DNA of 64,000 nt from Paraburkholderia caffeinilytica (GCF_003368325.1 NZ_CP031467.1:992001-1056000), one strand, 5' to 3'; shown: positions 21,904 through 31,582, counted from the first letter of the stretch. Made by a program: numbers and translations. The notes: generated by a model from the letters alone, not told the origin.

Positions 21904-23835
21904 ATGTTTACAATGCGAAGCATCGGCTTCGCGGCGAACGCTTTTGCCGTGGCCCATGCCTTGCATGCAAAACCTGAAACACACCGACCTCACGATCAAT
22001 TGGAACACTTAACCATCGCCCAGCGTAATGCCCAGAACGCAAAGCTTGCGAGCTATGCGCACCGGCCGCTTGCGTTTCTTTTCCGCTTTATCCGCCGCCA
22101 TCCGCTCGCGCATGCGACCGTCCTGTGCAGCGTGTTCGCGGCCGTGGGCTGTGCGCTCGCTTCGCAATACGCGATCAAGCATCTGATCGACGTGCTGGGC
22201 GAAGGCAGGCATCACCCCGGTCCGCTGTGGGGCGCGTTCGCCATCCTGGTCGGCCTGATCGCCGCTGACAACCTGCTGTGGCGGGTCGGCGGATGGGTGG
22301 CCGCGCATACTTTCGTGGCTGTGACCGGCGACTTGCGGCGCGACCTGTTCCAGTATTTGAGCGGCCACTCGCCGACTTACTACTCGGAGAAGCAGCCGGG
22401 CATGCTGGCGAGCCGCATCACGGCAACCTCGAACGCGGTCTACACCGCCGAGAACACTACCGCCTGGAACGTGCTGCCGCCGTGCATCGCCGTGCTCGGC
22501 GCGATCGTCATGATCACCGCCGTGAATCCGCTGATGGCGGGCGGCCTGATGCTGTGCTCGGCCATTCTGTCGGTCGTGCTTTACAAACTTGCCGGGCGCG
22601 GCTCCGCGCGGCATCACCATTTCGCGACGAAAGCGGCGTCGGTGGACGGCGAGCTGGTCGACGTAATCAGCAACATGGGCCTCGTGCGCGCCTTCGGCAT
22701 GACGTTTCGCGAGCAACAACGTTTCGGCGCGACCGTCAAAGCGGAAATGGAAGCGCGCCAGCAGAGCCTGCTGTATCTGGAAAAGCTGCGCCTGCTGCAT
22801 GCGGTGATCACCGCGCTGCTGTCGGCGGGCTTGCTGGGCTGGGCGCTGTGGCTGTGGGATCAAGGCAGGGCGACCTCGGGCGACATCGTGCTGGTCAGCT
22901 CGCTCGGCTTCACGATTCTGCACGGCACACGCGATCTGGCCGTGGCGCTGGTCGACGTCACACAGCACGTCGCGCGGCTCGCGGAAGCCGTTCGCACCCT
23001 GCTCGAGCCGCACGGCATGCCGGACCGCGACGGCGCCACCGAACTCATCCCGCAAGGCGGCCGCGTCGATTTCGAAGGGGTGACGTTCGCCTACCCGCGC
23101 CGCCGGCCGATTCTCGATCACTTCGACCTGCATATCGAGCCGGGCCAGCGGGTCGGTCTGATCGGCAAGTCGGGCGCGGGCAAATCCACCGTGCTGGCGT
23201 TGCTGCAGCGTTTCTATGAAACGCAGGGCGGCGCCATCAAGATCGACGGCCAGGACATCGCCGCGATCACCCAGGACAGCCTGCGCCACACAATCGCGCT
23301 GGTGCCGCAGGATATTTCCCTGTTCCATCGCACGGTGTACGAAAACATCGCCTACGGCCGCCCTGAAGCGACCCGGGAAGAAGTGGTCGCTGCCGCGCGC
23401 GAAGCCCGCTGCAGCGATTTCATTGAAGCCATGCCGGAAGGGTTCGACACGATCGTCGGCGACCGTGGCGTGAAGCTCTCCGGCGGACAGCGTCAGCGCA
23501 TCGCGATTGCGCGTGCGATCCTGAAGAACGCGCCGATCCTGCTGCTCGACGAGGCCACTTCGGCGCTCGACAGCGCATCGGAAGAAGCGATCCAGAAGGC
23601 GCTCGACCGGTTGATGGTAGGCCGCACGGTAATCGCGATCGCCCACCGGTTGTCGACGCTGAACAACTTCGACCGGATCATCGTGATGAGTGCCGGCAAG
23701 GTGATCGACGACGGCAGCCCGGAAGAGTTGCGTCAGCGGCCGGGCCTGTACCGCGATCTGCTGTCGAAGCAGTACGGCAAGGGCACCACGCTGCATGTCG
23801 GCGGTAAGAAGGTGGACGAGCAGCACGTGGTTTAA
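21904..23835 (+). CDS. ABC exporter, fused membrane and ATPase domains (MsbA-like)
   Basis: A half-transporter with six hydrophobic segments over roughly residues 55-350 and an ATPase with Walker A GKSGAGKST near residue 420, LSGGQRQR near 525 and LLLDEATSALDSAS near 545. The ATPase part resembles MsbA and glucan exporters. The start is uncertain: ATG at 21904 has no Shine-Dalgarno sequence, the frame is open back to 21754, and TTG at 22000 would also precede the first membrane segment. The cargo is unknown. A long palindromic terminator follows. Confidence 0.88.
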   Translation: MFTMRSIGFAANAFAVAHALHAKPETHRPHDQLEHLTIAQRNAQNAKLASYAHRPLAFLFRFIRRHPLAHATVLCSVFAAVGCALASQYAIKHLIDVLGEGRHHPGPLWGAFAILVGLIAADNLLWRVGGWVAAHTFVAVTGDLRRDLFQYLSGHSPTYYSEKQPGMLASRITATSNAVYTAENTTAWNVLPPCIAVLGAIVMITAVNPLMAGGLMLCSAILSVVLYKLAGRGSARHHHFATKAASVDGELVDVISNMGLVRAFGMTFREQQRFGATVKAEMEARQQSLLYLEKLRLLHAVITALLSAGLLGWALWLWDQGRATSGDIVLVSSLGFTILHGTRDLAVALVDVTQHVARLAEAVRTLLEPHGMPDRDGATELIPQGGRVDFEGVTFAYPRRRPILDHFDLHIEPGQRVGLIGKSGAGKSTVLALLQRFYETQGGAIKIDGQDIAAITQDSLRHTIALVPQDISLFHRTVYENIAYGRPEATREEVVAAAREARCSDFIEAMPEGFDTIVGDRGVKLSGGQRQRIAIARAILKNAPILLLDEATSALDSASEEAIQKALDRLMVGRTVIAIAHRLSTLNNFDRIIVMSAGKVIDDGSPEELRQRPGLYRDLLSKQYGKGTTLHVGGKKVDEQHVV

Positions 23836-23858
23836 GCAACGCATCGCCGCGCTTCATC

Positions 23859-23900
23859 AGCAAACAGAAAAGCCGCTCGAGAGCGGCTTTTCTGTTTGCT
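23859..23900. terminator. Bidirectional terminator, perfect 20-bp palindromic arms
   Basis: Bases 23859-23878 and 23881-23900 are exact reverse complements separated by GA. The inner stem is GC-rich, and the outer arms supply A/T tracts on both strands. It separates the convergent ABC exporter and otsA genes. Confidence 0.88.
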
Positions 23901-23996
23901 GACCAACCCCGCGTTTTTCGGAGCATGGGGTTTTGTTTTTCAGGCCAGGGTTTTGCGGGGCAGGTTCAGGCAGCCGGATAACCGCCTTTCAGCCCT

Positions 23997-25457
23997 CTAT
24001 CCGGCCAACGTTTCGCGCCCCGCTTTCCTACCCGATCCAGCACGCACCTTCACGGTTCTGGCGCTCTTCGCCCCGTCCACGTTCTGAAGGTCGCGCATGA
24101 AGTTGTCGCGCCACACCGACACATTGTTCTCGCGCAGCTGCACCATCATGTCGCGATAACGCGCCTGACGCTCCGCAAGCGGCATCTCCAGCGCCTTGGC
24201 GAGCGCCTCGGCCATCCCGTCGATATCGACCGGGTTCACAATCAACGCGCCATCCAGTTCCTGCGCGGCGCCGGCAAAGCGTGACAGCACGAGCACGCCC
24301 GGATTGTCCGGATCCTGCGCCGACACATATTCCTTGGCGACGAGGTTCATGCCGTCGCGCAACGGCGTGACGTAGCCGACATGCGCCGTGCGAAACAGCG
24401 CGGCCAGCACCGAACGCTCGTACTGCTTGTGGATGTACAGGATCGGCGTCCAGTCCAGTTCGGCGAAGCGGCCGTTGATGCGCCCAGACTCCCCTTCGAG
24501 CTGCAGGCGGATGTCCTGATACGCGTGCATGTCCGCACGCGTCGGCGGCGCGATTTGCAGGAACGACACCTTGTTGCGTTGCGCGGTGAAGTGCTCCAGC
24601 AGGCGCTCGAACGCACGGAAACGTTCGACCAGTCCCTTCGAATAGTCGAGCCGGTCCACGCTCATGATCAGCTTGCGCGAATGGAGCGCCGTCTTCATCG
24701 TGCGCACCGGCTTGCCGCGGTCACCCGCCTTCGCGAGCTCGGCGATTTCGTCCGGATAGACACCGATCGGATAAGCCGCCGCCCGCAAGGTGCGGCCGTA
24801 CGCATGGACGGTCAGCGGGCCGCTCGCGGACACGTCGACCGTGCCGTTCGCCTCGTTGACGATGTAGTCGCAGAACGCCCGCAAATCCGGCGCCGTCTGG
24901 AAACCGAGCAGATCGAACGAGCACAGCGCTTCGACCAGCTCGCGATGCGGCGGCACCGCCAGCAGAACCTGCGACGCCGGAAACGGAATATGCAGAAAGA
25001 AGCCGATGCGATTTTTCACGCCGGCCGCGCGCAACGCCTGGGCAAACGGAATCAGGTGATAGTCGTGGACCCAGATCACGTCGTCTTCACGCAATAGCGG
25101 GACGAGTTGCTGGGCGAGCCACGCATTGACGCGGCAGTAGCCTTCGAAGTCGTGCCGGTCGTACTGCAGCAGATCGGCGCGATAGTGGAAGGCGGGCCAC
25201 AGCGTGGCGTTCGAAAAACCGCGGTAGTACTGGTCGTAGTCGCGGCGCATCAGCGCGATGGTCGCGAAGGTCACCGGCCCGCGCTCTTCCACCTTGATCT
25301 GCGGCTGGCCCGAGCTCAGCACGTCGCCGCTCCAGCCGAACCACATGCCGCCGGTTTCCTTCAGCGCGTCGTACACGCCGACCGCCAGGCCGCCCGCCGC
25401 CGGGCCGCCCTCCGAGATCGGTGCCACCCGGTTCGATACGATGATCAGTCGGCTCAT
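23997..25457 (-). CDS. otsA: Trehalose-6-phosphate synthase
   Basis: OtsA (GT20) joins UDP-glucose and glucose-6-phosphate to trehalose-6-phosphate. The 486-residue protein starts [13 protein letters not shown] at ATG 25455-25457. It carries the glucose-6-phosphate loop [11 protein letters not shown], the HDYHLIPFA motif, [11 protein letters not shown] and the donor-site [13 protein letters not shown]. otsB lies 67 bases upstream on the same strand, so the two are probably one operon for osmotic and desiccation protection. A C-terminal tail of about 25 basic residues extends beyond the usual end. Confidence 0.97.
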   Translation of the reverse strand: MSRLIIVSNRVAPISEGGPAAGGLAVGVYDALKETGGMWFGWSGDVLSSGQPQIKVEERGPVTFATIALMRRDYDQYYRGFSNATLWPAFHYRADLLQYDRHDFEGYCRVNAWLAQQLVPLLREDDVIWVHDYHLIPFAQALRAAGVKNRIGFFLHIPFPASQVLLAVPPHRELVEALCSFDLLGFQTAPDLRAFCDYIVNEANGTVDVSASGPLTVHAYGRTLRAAAYPIGVYPDEIAELAKAGDRGKPVRTMKTALHSRKLIMSVDRLDYSKGLVERFRAFERLLEHFTAQRNKVSFLQIAPPTRADMHAYQDIRLQLEGESGRINGRFAELDWTPILYIHKQYERSVLAALFRTAHVGYVTPLRDGMNLVAKEYVSAQDPDNPGVLVLSRFAGAAQELDGALIVNPVDIDGMAEALAKALEMPLAERQARYRDMMVQLRENNVSVWRDNFMRDLQNVDGAKSARTVKVRAGSGRKAGRETLAG

Positions 25458-25524
25458 GAAGCGCGATTCCCGATGCAGTAAGTCATGGTCGTTGGGCGAT
25501 ACGGCATTACCGGCGGCGTCACCA

Positions 25525-26274
25525 TCACGCTCCGCGTGCGGTCGCGACAATCGATTCCAGCCAGTCGAGCAGCGCGGTGACCGACTCGATGCGCGTATGC
25601 GCCATCGTGTCCCCCGCGCCCACCTTGATCGACAGGCCGCCGCGCTCGTTGACGACGGCGAAGCCCTTCTCGTCGGTCAGATCGTCGCCGGCAAACACCG
25701 GCTTGCGGCCGACGAACGGCGGCTCTTCCAGGAACGCGCGCATCGCGCGTCCCTTGTCGACGTCCTTCGGCTTGATTTCATAGACCATCTTGCCCGGCTG
25801 CAACACATACGAGCCGGGATAGTCGGCAACCAGCCGCTCGGTCGCCTCGCGCGCCACCGGCTCGCGGTCCGGCGCGTTGCGGTAGTGCAGCGCCAGCGCC
25901 GCGCCTTTGATTTCGAGCAGCATGCCGGGATGTTCGTTGACGACCTGCGCAAGCACCTGCTCCATGCGCAACAGGCGCTCGTCGTGAAAACCGATGCGCT
26001 GCGTGTCGCCGTTCGCGTCGCGCCGCTCGGCGCCGTGCAGGCCGGCGATCGGCAGATCGGCCATGCCGAGAAAACCGTCGATGCTGTCGATACCGCGGCC
26101 CGACACGATCGCGACTGCGCCGTTCGTGAGGCTGCGCAACTCGCTCAGCAAGCCGATCACGCGCGGTTGCACGAACACGCCGTCCGGCGTGGGCGCGAGC
26201 TCGACGAGCGTGCCGTCGAAGTCGAAGAAAAATGCCGTCTCACCAGGAGACAGAACAGCTGGAAGTGCTTGCAT
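25525..26274 (-). CDS. otsB: Trehalose-6-phosphate phosphatase
   Basis: OtsB removes the phosphate from trehalose-6-phosphate. It is a HAD-superfamily enzyme of 249 residues with the nucleophile motif FFDFDGTLVEL near residue 17, the VSGRG motif II region, and a late acidic motif in FAGDDLTDEKGF. It is the first gene of the otsB-otsA pair. Confidence 0.96.
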   Translation of the reverse strand: MQALPAVLSPGETAFFFDFDGTLVELAPTPDGVFVQPRVIGLLSELRSLTNGAVAIVSGRGIDSIDGFLGMADLPIAGLHGAERRDANGDTQRIGFHDERLLRMEQVLAQVVNEHPGMLLEIKGAALALHYRNAPDREPVAREATERLVADYPGSYVLQPGKMVYEIKPKDVDKGRAMRAFLEEPPFVGRKPVFAGDDLTDEKGFAVVNERGGLSIKVGAGDTMAHTRIESVTALLDWLESIVATARGA

Positions 26275-26647
26275 CGGTTAATTTTGCCTTTCAGCCTTCT
26301 GCGGCCGGAAAAGTGTGCGCATCTTACCGCGCATCCGTCAATTTTTCGAGAAAGTAAGCCGGGACACAAGCCCGGCCGGGCATCACAGCCGATGCCGTTC
26401 ACGATTGCGTTCAAAACGAGAACCATCCGGCTTCACCGAGCTTTCAGCCGCCTGCGTCAAATTGCCTCGCAAACCGCTCGCCCGCGGGTGCTGCGCGACG
26501 TCATCGGAGATTTTGCGATACAGTCGCTGCCACGCAGACCATTGCAGCGACGACCCTATTTGCACACCATGGCGGGCCGCGCGTTGTGCTTGAACCACGC
26601 CGTGTCCGTTCATGGGCGGCGTCACGCGCCGCTCTTCAATCGAGTAA
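26275..26647. other. Divergent intergenic region between otsB and the SCO gene
   Basis: This 373-base gap must hold promoters for both directions. Short open frames occur on both strands but none looks like a protein family. I see no clear promoter, RNA or repeat. Confidence 0.5.
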
Positions 26648-27319
26648 TTGAACCCTGCTTTGTTCCCCATCATCTCGTCCCGCCACCGACAGCTGAACCG
26701 CTTGGCGTCACGCCAAGCGTGGCCCGGGCGCCTGCTCGCGCTGACTGTCGCGGCGGGCGCGCTCGGTGTGCTGGCGGGCTGCACGCACCGCACCGAACCG
26801 TTCCAGCTGACCAATGTGACCGGCCACCTGCCGGATCTCGATTTCACGCTAACCGGCGACGACGGCCGCGCCGTAACCGGTGATTCGTTCAAGGGCCGCA
26901 CGTCGCTCGTCTACTTTGGTTATACGCATTGTCCGGACGTCTGCCCAGAAACGATGGGGCGTCTGATGCAAGTGCTCGGCGACCTCGGCCCGGACGCGCA
27001 AAAAGTGCGCATCCTGTTCATCACCGTCGACCCGGCACGCGACACGCCCAAAGCTTTGCATGATTACGTCGGCGCGTTCGACTCGCAGCACGCCGAAGGC
27101 CTGACCGGCACTGACTGGCAGATCGAGTCGCTCGCCAAGCGTTACCGGGTCGCCTATCAGATGGAAAAACGCGACCCCAGTGGCAACTACGAAGTCACCC
27201 ATAGCTCGGCCGTCTATGTGTTCGACCGGCAAGGCCGTGCACGCCTGCTCGCCACCGATCACGATACGCCCGATGCGATCGCGCAAGACCTGCGCCGCAT
27301 TATTGATGACCGTTCCTGA
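26648..27319 (+). CDS. SCO1/SenC copper-delivery protein
   Basis: SCO proteins hand copper or reducing power to the CuA site of cytochrome c oxidase. The protein has a thioredoxin fold with the copper-binding CPDVC motif in YFGYTHCPDVCPETMG and the distal His in VTHSSAVYVFD. The N-terminus has a hydrophobic segment ending in a lipobox-like VLAGC, so it is probably a lipoprotein or anchored on the periplasmic face. The start used is TTG at 26648; it has no strong ribosome site, so the true start is uncertain. PCuAC and CtaG genes follow. Confidence 0.92.
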   Translation: MNPALFPIISSRHRQLNRLASRQAWPGRLLALTVAAGALGVLAGCTHRTEPFQLTNVTGHLPDLDFTLTGDDGRAVTGDSFKGRTSLVYFGYTHCPDVCPETMGRLMQVLGDLGPDAQKVRILFITVDPARDTPKALHDYVGAFDSQHAEGLTGTDWQIESLAKRYRVAYQMEKRDPSGNYEVTHSSAVYVFDRQGRARLLATDHDTPDAIAQDLRRIIDDRS

Positions 27320-27337
27320 CCTTTCCCGAATTCACCC

Positions 27338-27799
27338 ATGTCGATCAAGATCAAAACGTTAGCCGCACTGAGCTGCACCTTCGCCTTCTCATTCGGATTC
27401 GCTTCCGCCGCGCATGCCGCCGGCGCCAATGCGATCAGTGTCAAGGACGCGTGGGTGCGCTGGCTGCCGAACAACCTTCCCGCCGCCGGCTACGCAACAT
27501 TGGTGAACGCGAGCGACAAGCCGGTCGACCTCGTCGACATTTCCAGCAACGACTACGGCGACGCGATGCTGCATCAAACCGTGTCGAACGGCTCGACGCA
27601 AAAAATGGTGATGGTCGACAAGTTGACGGTGCCCGCGCACGGCCAGGTGGCGATCGCCCCGGGCGGCTATCACGTGATGCTCGAAGACGCGAAGCACAAG
27701 GTCGCGCCGGGCGACACCGTGCATCTGACACTGAAGTTCTCCGACGGCGAAACGCTCGATACGCCGTTCGCCGTCAAGTCGCCCGCACAGACCAAGTAA
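27338..27799 (+). CDS. Periplasmic copper chaperone PCu(A)C
   Basis: This 153-residue exported protein has a clear signal peptide (residues 1-26, ending AHAAG). It carries the copper motif of the family: MLH near residue 85, spaced Met residues in KMVMVD, and HVML near 112. PCuAC passes Cu(I) to SCO and the CuA centre. It starts 18 bases after the SCO gene and precedes CtaG by 9 bases, a compact copper-assembly cluster. Confidence 0.93.
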   Translation: MSIKIKTLAALSCTFAFSFGFASAAHAAGANAISVKDAWVRWLPNNLPAAGYATLVNASDKPVDLVDISSNDYGDAMLHQTVSNGSTQKMVMVDKLTVPAHGQVAIAPGGYHVMLEDAKHKVAPGDTVHLTLKFSDGETLDTPFAVKSPAQTK

Positions 27800-27808
27800 C
27801 GCCTTGCG

Positions 27809-28693
27809 ATGAACCTGCTCTACTGGCTCGATCCCTGGGAGTTTTCGCCGACGGTCGTCATCGCCTTGCTGGTGCCCGCGATTCTTTTCGTGCGTGGCGC
27901 ACACAAGGCGAAGGTGTCGATTCTCCGGCGCATTTCCTTCTGGTTCGGACTGGTCGCGTTGTATGTCGCGCTGCATACGCGGCTCGACTATTTCTTCGAG
28001 CATGAGTTCTTCATGCATCGCGCGCAGCACCTGGTGTTGCATCACCTCGGGCCGTTCTTTATCGCCCTCTCCTATCCGGGCGCTGCATTGCGCGCGGGCA
28101 TTCCATTCAGCTGGCGGCAACGCTTCGTGCGGCCCGCACTGGCGACTCCGGTCGTACGCAAACTGCTCGATGTGGTGATGCATCCCGTGGTCGCCGTCAC
28201 GTTGTTCGTCGGGTTGATCTACTTCTGGCTGATGTCGCCGGTCCATTTCGTCGCGATGCTCGACTGGCGGCTCTATCGCGTGATGAACTGGAGCATGGTG
28301 ATCGACGGCCTGCTGTTCTGGTGGCTCGTGCTCGATCCGCGTCCGGCGCCGCCGGCGCGTTTGTCGCCCGGCAAGCGCGTATTGGTGGTGATCGCCGCGA
28401 TTCCGCCGCAGATCATGCTCGGCGCGTTTATCTTCTTTACGCCGCGCGAGTTGTATCCGATCTACTCGATCTGCGGGCGCGCCTTCACGTGGCTGAGCCC
28501 GCTGCGCGATCAGCAGATCGGCGGACTGTTGCTGTGGATTCCCGGCTCGATGATGAGCGTGATCGGCGCGCTGGTGGCGTTGCGTCACTGGATGCGCTTG
28601 TCGGCGCGCGGACGGCTGCGCGGCGAGCGGCGCGTGAAGGCGGCGCAAGACCTGGCGCAGCCCGTGTCAGCTGCTGCGAGCAGCCGTCGCTGA
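27809..28693 (+). CDS. Cytochrome c oxidase assembly factor, CtaG (caa3) family
   Basis: A 294-residue polytopic membrane protein with about seven hydrophobic segments. Conserved His-rich stretches include HRAQHLVLHHLGPFF and MHPVVAV, typical of this CtaG family, which assists copper insertion into oxidase subunit I and is unrelated to Cox11. Its place after SCO and PCuAC supports the assignment. The C-terminal tail is basic and soluble. No oxidase subunit gene lies in the window. Confidence 0.88.
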   Translation: MNLLYWLDPWEFSPTVVIALLVPAILFVRGAHKAKVSILRRISFWFGLVALYVALHTRLDYFFEHEFFMHRAQHLVLHHLGPFFIALSYPGAALRAGIPFSWRQRFVRPALATPVVRKLLDVVMHPVVAVTLFVGLIYFWLMSPVHFVAMLDWRLYRVMNWSMVIDGLLFWWLVLDPRPAPPARLSPGKRVLVVIAAIPPQIMLGAFIFFTPRELYPIYSICGRAFTWLSPLRDQQIGGLLLWIPGSMMSVIGALVALRHWMRLSARGRLRGERRVKAAQDLAQPVSAAASSRR

Positions 28694-28740
28694 AATTTCG
28701 GTTCTTTTGAAGTCGCGGCATTTGAAGCCGCTCGGCGCGC

Positions 28741-28838
28741 GCCGGGCTGAGCTGGGTTGAGCCGGGCGGGGTTGACCTGGGCCGAGCCGAGCCGAGCCGA
28801 GCCGAGCCGAGCCGAGCCGAGCCGAGCCGAGCCGAGCC
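28741..28838. repeat. Pentanucleotide tandem array (GCCGA)n
   Basis: Eleven perfect copies of GCCGA run from 28781 to 28835. They are preceded from 28741 by eight degenerate five-base units such as GCCGG, GCTGA and GTTGA in the same phase. The array lies between the convergent ctaG-like and GNAT genes and ends about 15 bases past the GNAT stop. Confidence 0.95.
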
Positions 28839-28852
28839 TGTAGCAGTTTGGA

Positions 28853-29347
28853 TCAGGCCGAACGCATCCACACGTGTGGGATGCCGTCCTCCTCGTGAAT
28901 CTCCGACACCGGCGTAAAGCCGAACGCGCCGTAAAAACCTTGCAGATGCGCCTGCGCATGCAAACGGATCGGCGTACCGGGCCACTGCGCCCGAATATGC
29001 GCGAGCGAACGTTCGAGCATTGCGTTGCCGAGGCCGATGCCGCGGAAATCCGCCGTGGTCAGTACCCGGCCGATGCGGATATCGGCGTCGGCCGCATCCG
29101 GCAGCAGCACGCGCAGATAGCCCGCGAGCGGCGGCCTCTTTTCACCGACGCCAAAGGCAAACAGGTGCCAGGCATCTGAATCGAGTCCGTCGATATCGCC
29201 ATACAGGCAGTTTTGCTCGACAACGAAGACTGCGCTGCGCGCGGCCAGCATCGCATAGACCTCCACGGCCGTGAGATCTTCGAACGCTTTCCAGCGCCAT
29301 TCGAGTTGTGCCAGTCGCGTGGCGGCGGCTTGCTGCGATTCAGTCAT
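28853..29347 (-). CDS. GNAT-family N-acetyltransferase (ElaA-like)
   Basis: A 164-residue GNAT protein resembling ElaA. The acetyl-CoA loop region reads IGRVLTTADFRGIGLGNAML, close to the usual R/Q-x-x-G-x-G/A pattern. The N-terminal WRWKAFEDLTAVEVYAML and the FVVEQNCLYGDIDGLD stretch are typical of ElaA. The C-terminus ends EDGIPHVWMRSA. The substrate is unknown. Confidence 0.92.
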   Translation of the reverse strand: MTESQQAAATRLAQLEWRWKAFEDLTAVEVYAMLAARSAVFVVEQNCLYGDIDGLDSDAWHLFAFGVGEKRPPLAGYLRVLLPDAADADIRIGRVLTTADFRGIGLGNAMLERSLAHIRAQWPGTPIRLHAQAHLQGFYGAFGFTPVSEIHEEDGIPHVWMRSA

Positions 29348-29575
29348 GGAAAGGCTTCAAAAAGAGGTCAGCCTGCAGGGAGCGGCAATGCGAAATTATG
29401 CCGCGCGTGGCAATCTTAGGCTATGCCGCGCCGCTATGGGCGAGTCCGGCGGCGACCCACACGCATGCAGCATTCAGCCGGCATGCGCCCGATCGCACCG
29501 CCACCACGTCACACATTCGGGGCGAGGACGCTTCGCGGTGAACGGCACCGATGCGCCCGCCAGCCGCAACCCTGC

Positions 29576-30334
29576 TTAGGCGCTTGCAAAAACCGGCTCG
29601 ACCGGCTGCGCGAGACAATCGATCAGGTTACCGGACCCGCACAAATGCAGCGCGCCCACCACCACCAAGGTCCGCTCCGGCCGCCCGAGCAACGCCGTCA
29701 CGCGCGCCGCCCACGCGCGATTGCGCGCATCGAGAATGGCGTGCCGGATGCCGGGCAGATTGAACATCGGCGATTCGACGGCGATCTGGTGGACGGCCTG
29801 CAAATCGCCATGCAGCCAGGCGGCGTGCATCCGCTCGAGTGTGCGCTGCGGTTCGTCGAGATCGGACATCAGCATGCCGAGCGCGGTGCCGACTGCTTCG
29901 AGCGAAATCGATTCGAGCGATGCCGCTACTTCCTGCGCCGTCTCGAGATACCGGTACGGTTTGGCTTGCGTCTGCGCCGAGCGCAGCATGCGCGGCTCGA
30001 CACCTTCGACGACTTGCTGAAACAGCGTCGGTGCGACGATCAGCGCAGCCCACGGATGCAAATCGACGAGCGGCGCCAGCGGACCCTCGACCGGCCATAC
30101 AGCCTGGAGTTGCTTCCAGGCATCGACGGACAGCAAGGGCTGCAGTTGATCGGCGCCGCCCTGTGGCGGAGCCTTCAGAAACGGCAGGATCGTCGGCGGA
30201 TCGGATTCGAAGACCAGCGATTCGGCCCAGTCATACGCTTCGGCGATCCATGGCGGCGTTCTGCGGCTCGTTGCCGGAAACAGATGCATCGAGCCGAGCA
30301 AACGGACATTGGTGCCGGTGAGTTGTAGGTACAT
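29576..30334 (-). CDS. TraB/GumN-like protein
   Basis: From the ATG at 30332-30334 the protein has 252 residues. It begins with the family pattern LTGTNVRLLGSMHLFPA, and contains a central ESD and a C-terminal RNRAWAARVTALLG with VVGALHLCG. These GxxH and Glu/Arg motifs are those of the TraB/GumN fold, proposed to be metalloprotease-like. It is a little shorter than typical members and lacks a signal peptide. The frame is open upstream to 30544 without similarity. Function unknown. Confidence 0.75.
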   Translation of the reverse strand: MYLQLTGTNVRLLGSMHLFPATSRRTPPWIAEAYDWAESLVFESDPPTILPFLKAPPQGGADQLQPLLSVDAWKQLQAVWPVEGPLAPLVDLHPWAALIVAPTLFQQVVEGVEPRMLRSAQTQAKPYRYLETAQEVAASLESISLEAVGTALGMLMSDLDEPQRTLERMHAAWLHGDLQAVHQIAVESPMFNLPGIRHAILDARNRAWAARVTALLGRPERTLVVVGALHLCGSGNLIDCLAQPVEPVFASA

Positions 30335-30428
30335 GCAGCCTCGTGTGGACAGGCAATTGCGCAAAGAGGCAATCGGGCAATTCAATCGACGGCACGCAGC
30401 GCGGCGGGCCGGCGCGCGCGCGTTCCAA

Positions 30429-30611
30429 TCATTCCGTGCTTCTTTTGAACGACTCCGGTTCAGCCGTATAGCGCTCGTTTCGCACGCCATTGCTGCCGTA
30501 ATATTCTTCCACTGATTCCACCCAGCGGCCAATCTCAAACACATACCAGAACGCTTTATAGGTGTGTCCTGTCACCTGGGCAGGACCTGTTTTCCGTGCT
30601 TGAGTGATCAT
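30429..30611 (-). CDS. Small hypothetical protein (60 residues), possible
   Basis: A short frame starting MITQARKTG with an aromatic, charged middle part (KAFWYVFEIGRWVESVEEYYG) that looks coding rather than random. There is no good ribosome site, and the frame continues upstream to ATG 30662 and further to 30857. The upstream part contains CRACRQHE. I recognise no family. Confidence 0.35.
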   Translation of the reverse strand: MITQARKTGPAQVTGHTYKAFWYVFEIGRWVESVEEYYGSNGVRNERYTAEPESFKRSTE

Positions 30612-30920
30612 GGCGAAGGAACGGAATTGAGAGTACCTGAGAAGCCGTTGGTAAATCGACATTTCATGCTGGCGACAAGCGCGGCATTTTCCCACCACGG
30701 CGTAGCGCAATCCGGCACCGTGCTCCGCGACGATTTCGATACTTGAAAATTTCTTTTCCGACGCGAGCACGATGGATCGCAAGACCCACGAGATCGGTGA
30801 CAGATTGTCATGCAGGCAGGAATGCGCGCATGGGCCGGCGCGAGAGGGACGGCGCACTGGAACACGCCTCCCCGCAGTGATCCGCCCCGAGTTGATATCA
30901 ACGACAACGCCGCCGAAAAA

Positions 30921-30950
30921 AGAAAAGCCCCGACAAGTCGGGGCTTTTCT
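30921..30950 (-). terminator. Terminator of the tRNA-Gly/Cys transcript
   Basis: A perfect 14-bp stem AGAAAAGCCCCGAC/GTCGGGGCTTTTCT with an AA loop. On the minus strand it is followed by further T residues. It lies 13 bases past tRNA-Cys. Confidence 0.9.
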
Positions 30951-30963
30951 TTACATCAACTAC

Positions 30964-31037
30964 TGGAGGCGCGAGCCGGAGTCGAACCGGCCTAAACGGC
31001 TTTGCAGGCCGCTGCATAACCGCTTTGCTATCGCGCC
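30964..31037 (-). tRNA. tRNA-Cys (anticodon GCA)
   Basis: On the minus strand the acceptor arm GGCGCGA pairs with the 3' TCGCGCC. The anticodon loop CTGCAAA gives GCA. The T arm has GGTTCGACTCC and the CCA end is encoded. It is the last tRNA of the cluster before the terminator. Confidence 0.95.
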
Positions 31038-31141
31038 GCAAGCGGACTGGAACCTAGCTGCAGATTCTCAGATTTGCCTGGTGGGCAACCGGAAGGACCG
31101 GCCCACCAAACAAAAAGGGAAGCGTTGCTTCCCCTTATGTA

Positions 31142-31217
31142 TGGAGCGGGAGACGAGGCTCGAACTCGCGACCTCAACCTTGGCAAGGTTGCGCTCTACC
31201 AACTGAGCTACTCCCGC
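31142..31217 (-). tRNA. tRNA-Gly (anticodon GCC), copy 1
   Basis: The minus strand begins GCGGGAGTAGCTCAGTTGG, has the anticodon stem-loop around TTGCCAA, the T loop GTTCGAGCC, and an encoded CCA. It is identical to the copy at 31280-31355. Confidence 0.97.
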
Positions 31218-31279
31218 ATTGCCCTACTTCACAACGCCTTGCACTTTTACTTCGCCAAACAACGCGCTGCTTCAAAATT

Positions 31280-31355
31280 TGGAGCGGGAGACGAGGCTCG
31301 AACTCGCGACCTCAACCTTGGCAAGGTTGCGCTCTACCAACTGAGCTACTCCCGC
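31280..31355 (-). tRNA. tRNA-Gly (anticodon GCC), copy 2
   Basis: All 76 bases match the other copy, from which it is separated by 62 bases. It is the tRNA nearest to pgsA, as in the pgsA-glyW-cysT order of E. coli. Confidence 0.97.
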
Positions 31356-31582
31356 ATTGTGCTGCTTTTACCCTACTAACTTCTGCGTAGTTACTGCAAC
31401 TACGCTCTTACTGCCACCGACGTTTCGAACTGCGTGCATCGGAGAAACGAGATTATGGAGAAACGACTGAAACGTGTCAACCCCTTTTGCGAATGTCTTT
31501 AACGGAAAAGATTTCACTCATGCTTCGGGGACGTTCGGACACGCTTTAGTCGCCTTCGCGTCACGCTCCGGTCGTTCTCCAG

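Noticed and set aside
22009..23844. 611-codon minus-strand frame opposite the ABC exporter
   Set aside because: The exporter on the plus strand has all ABC motifs; the antisense frame is a GC-driven shadow.
28585..28985. Minus-strand frames encoding a LGSAR repeat protein
   Set aside because: They arise only from translating the GCCGA array and overlap the GNAT gene in another frame.
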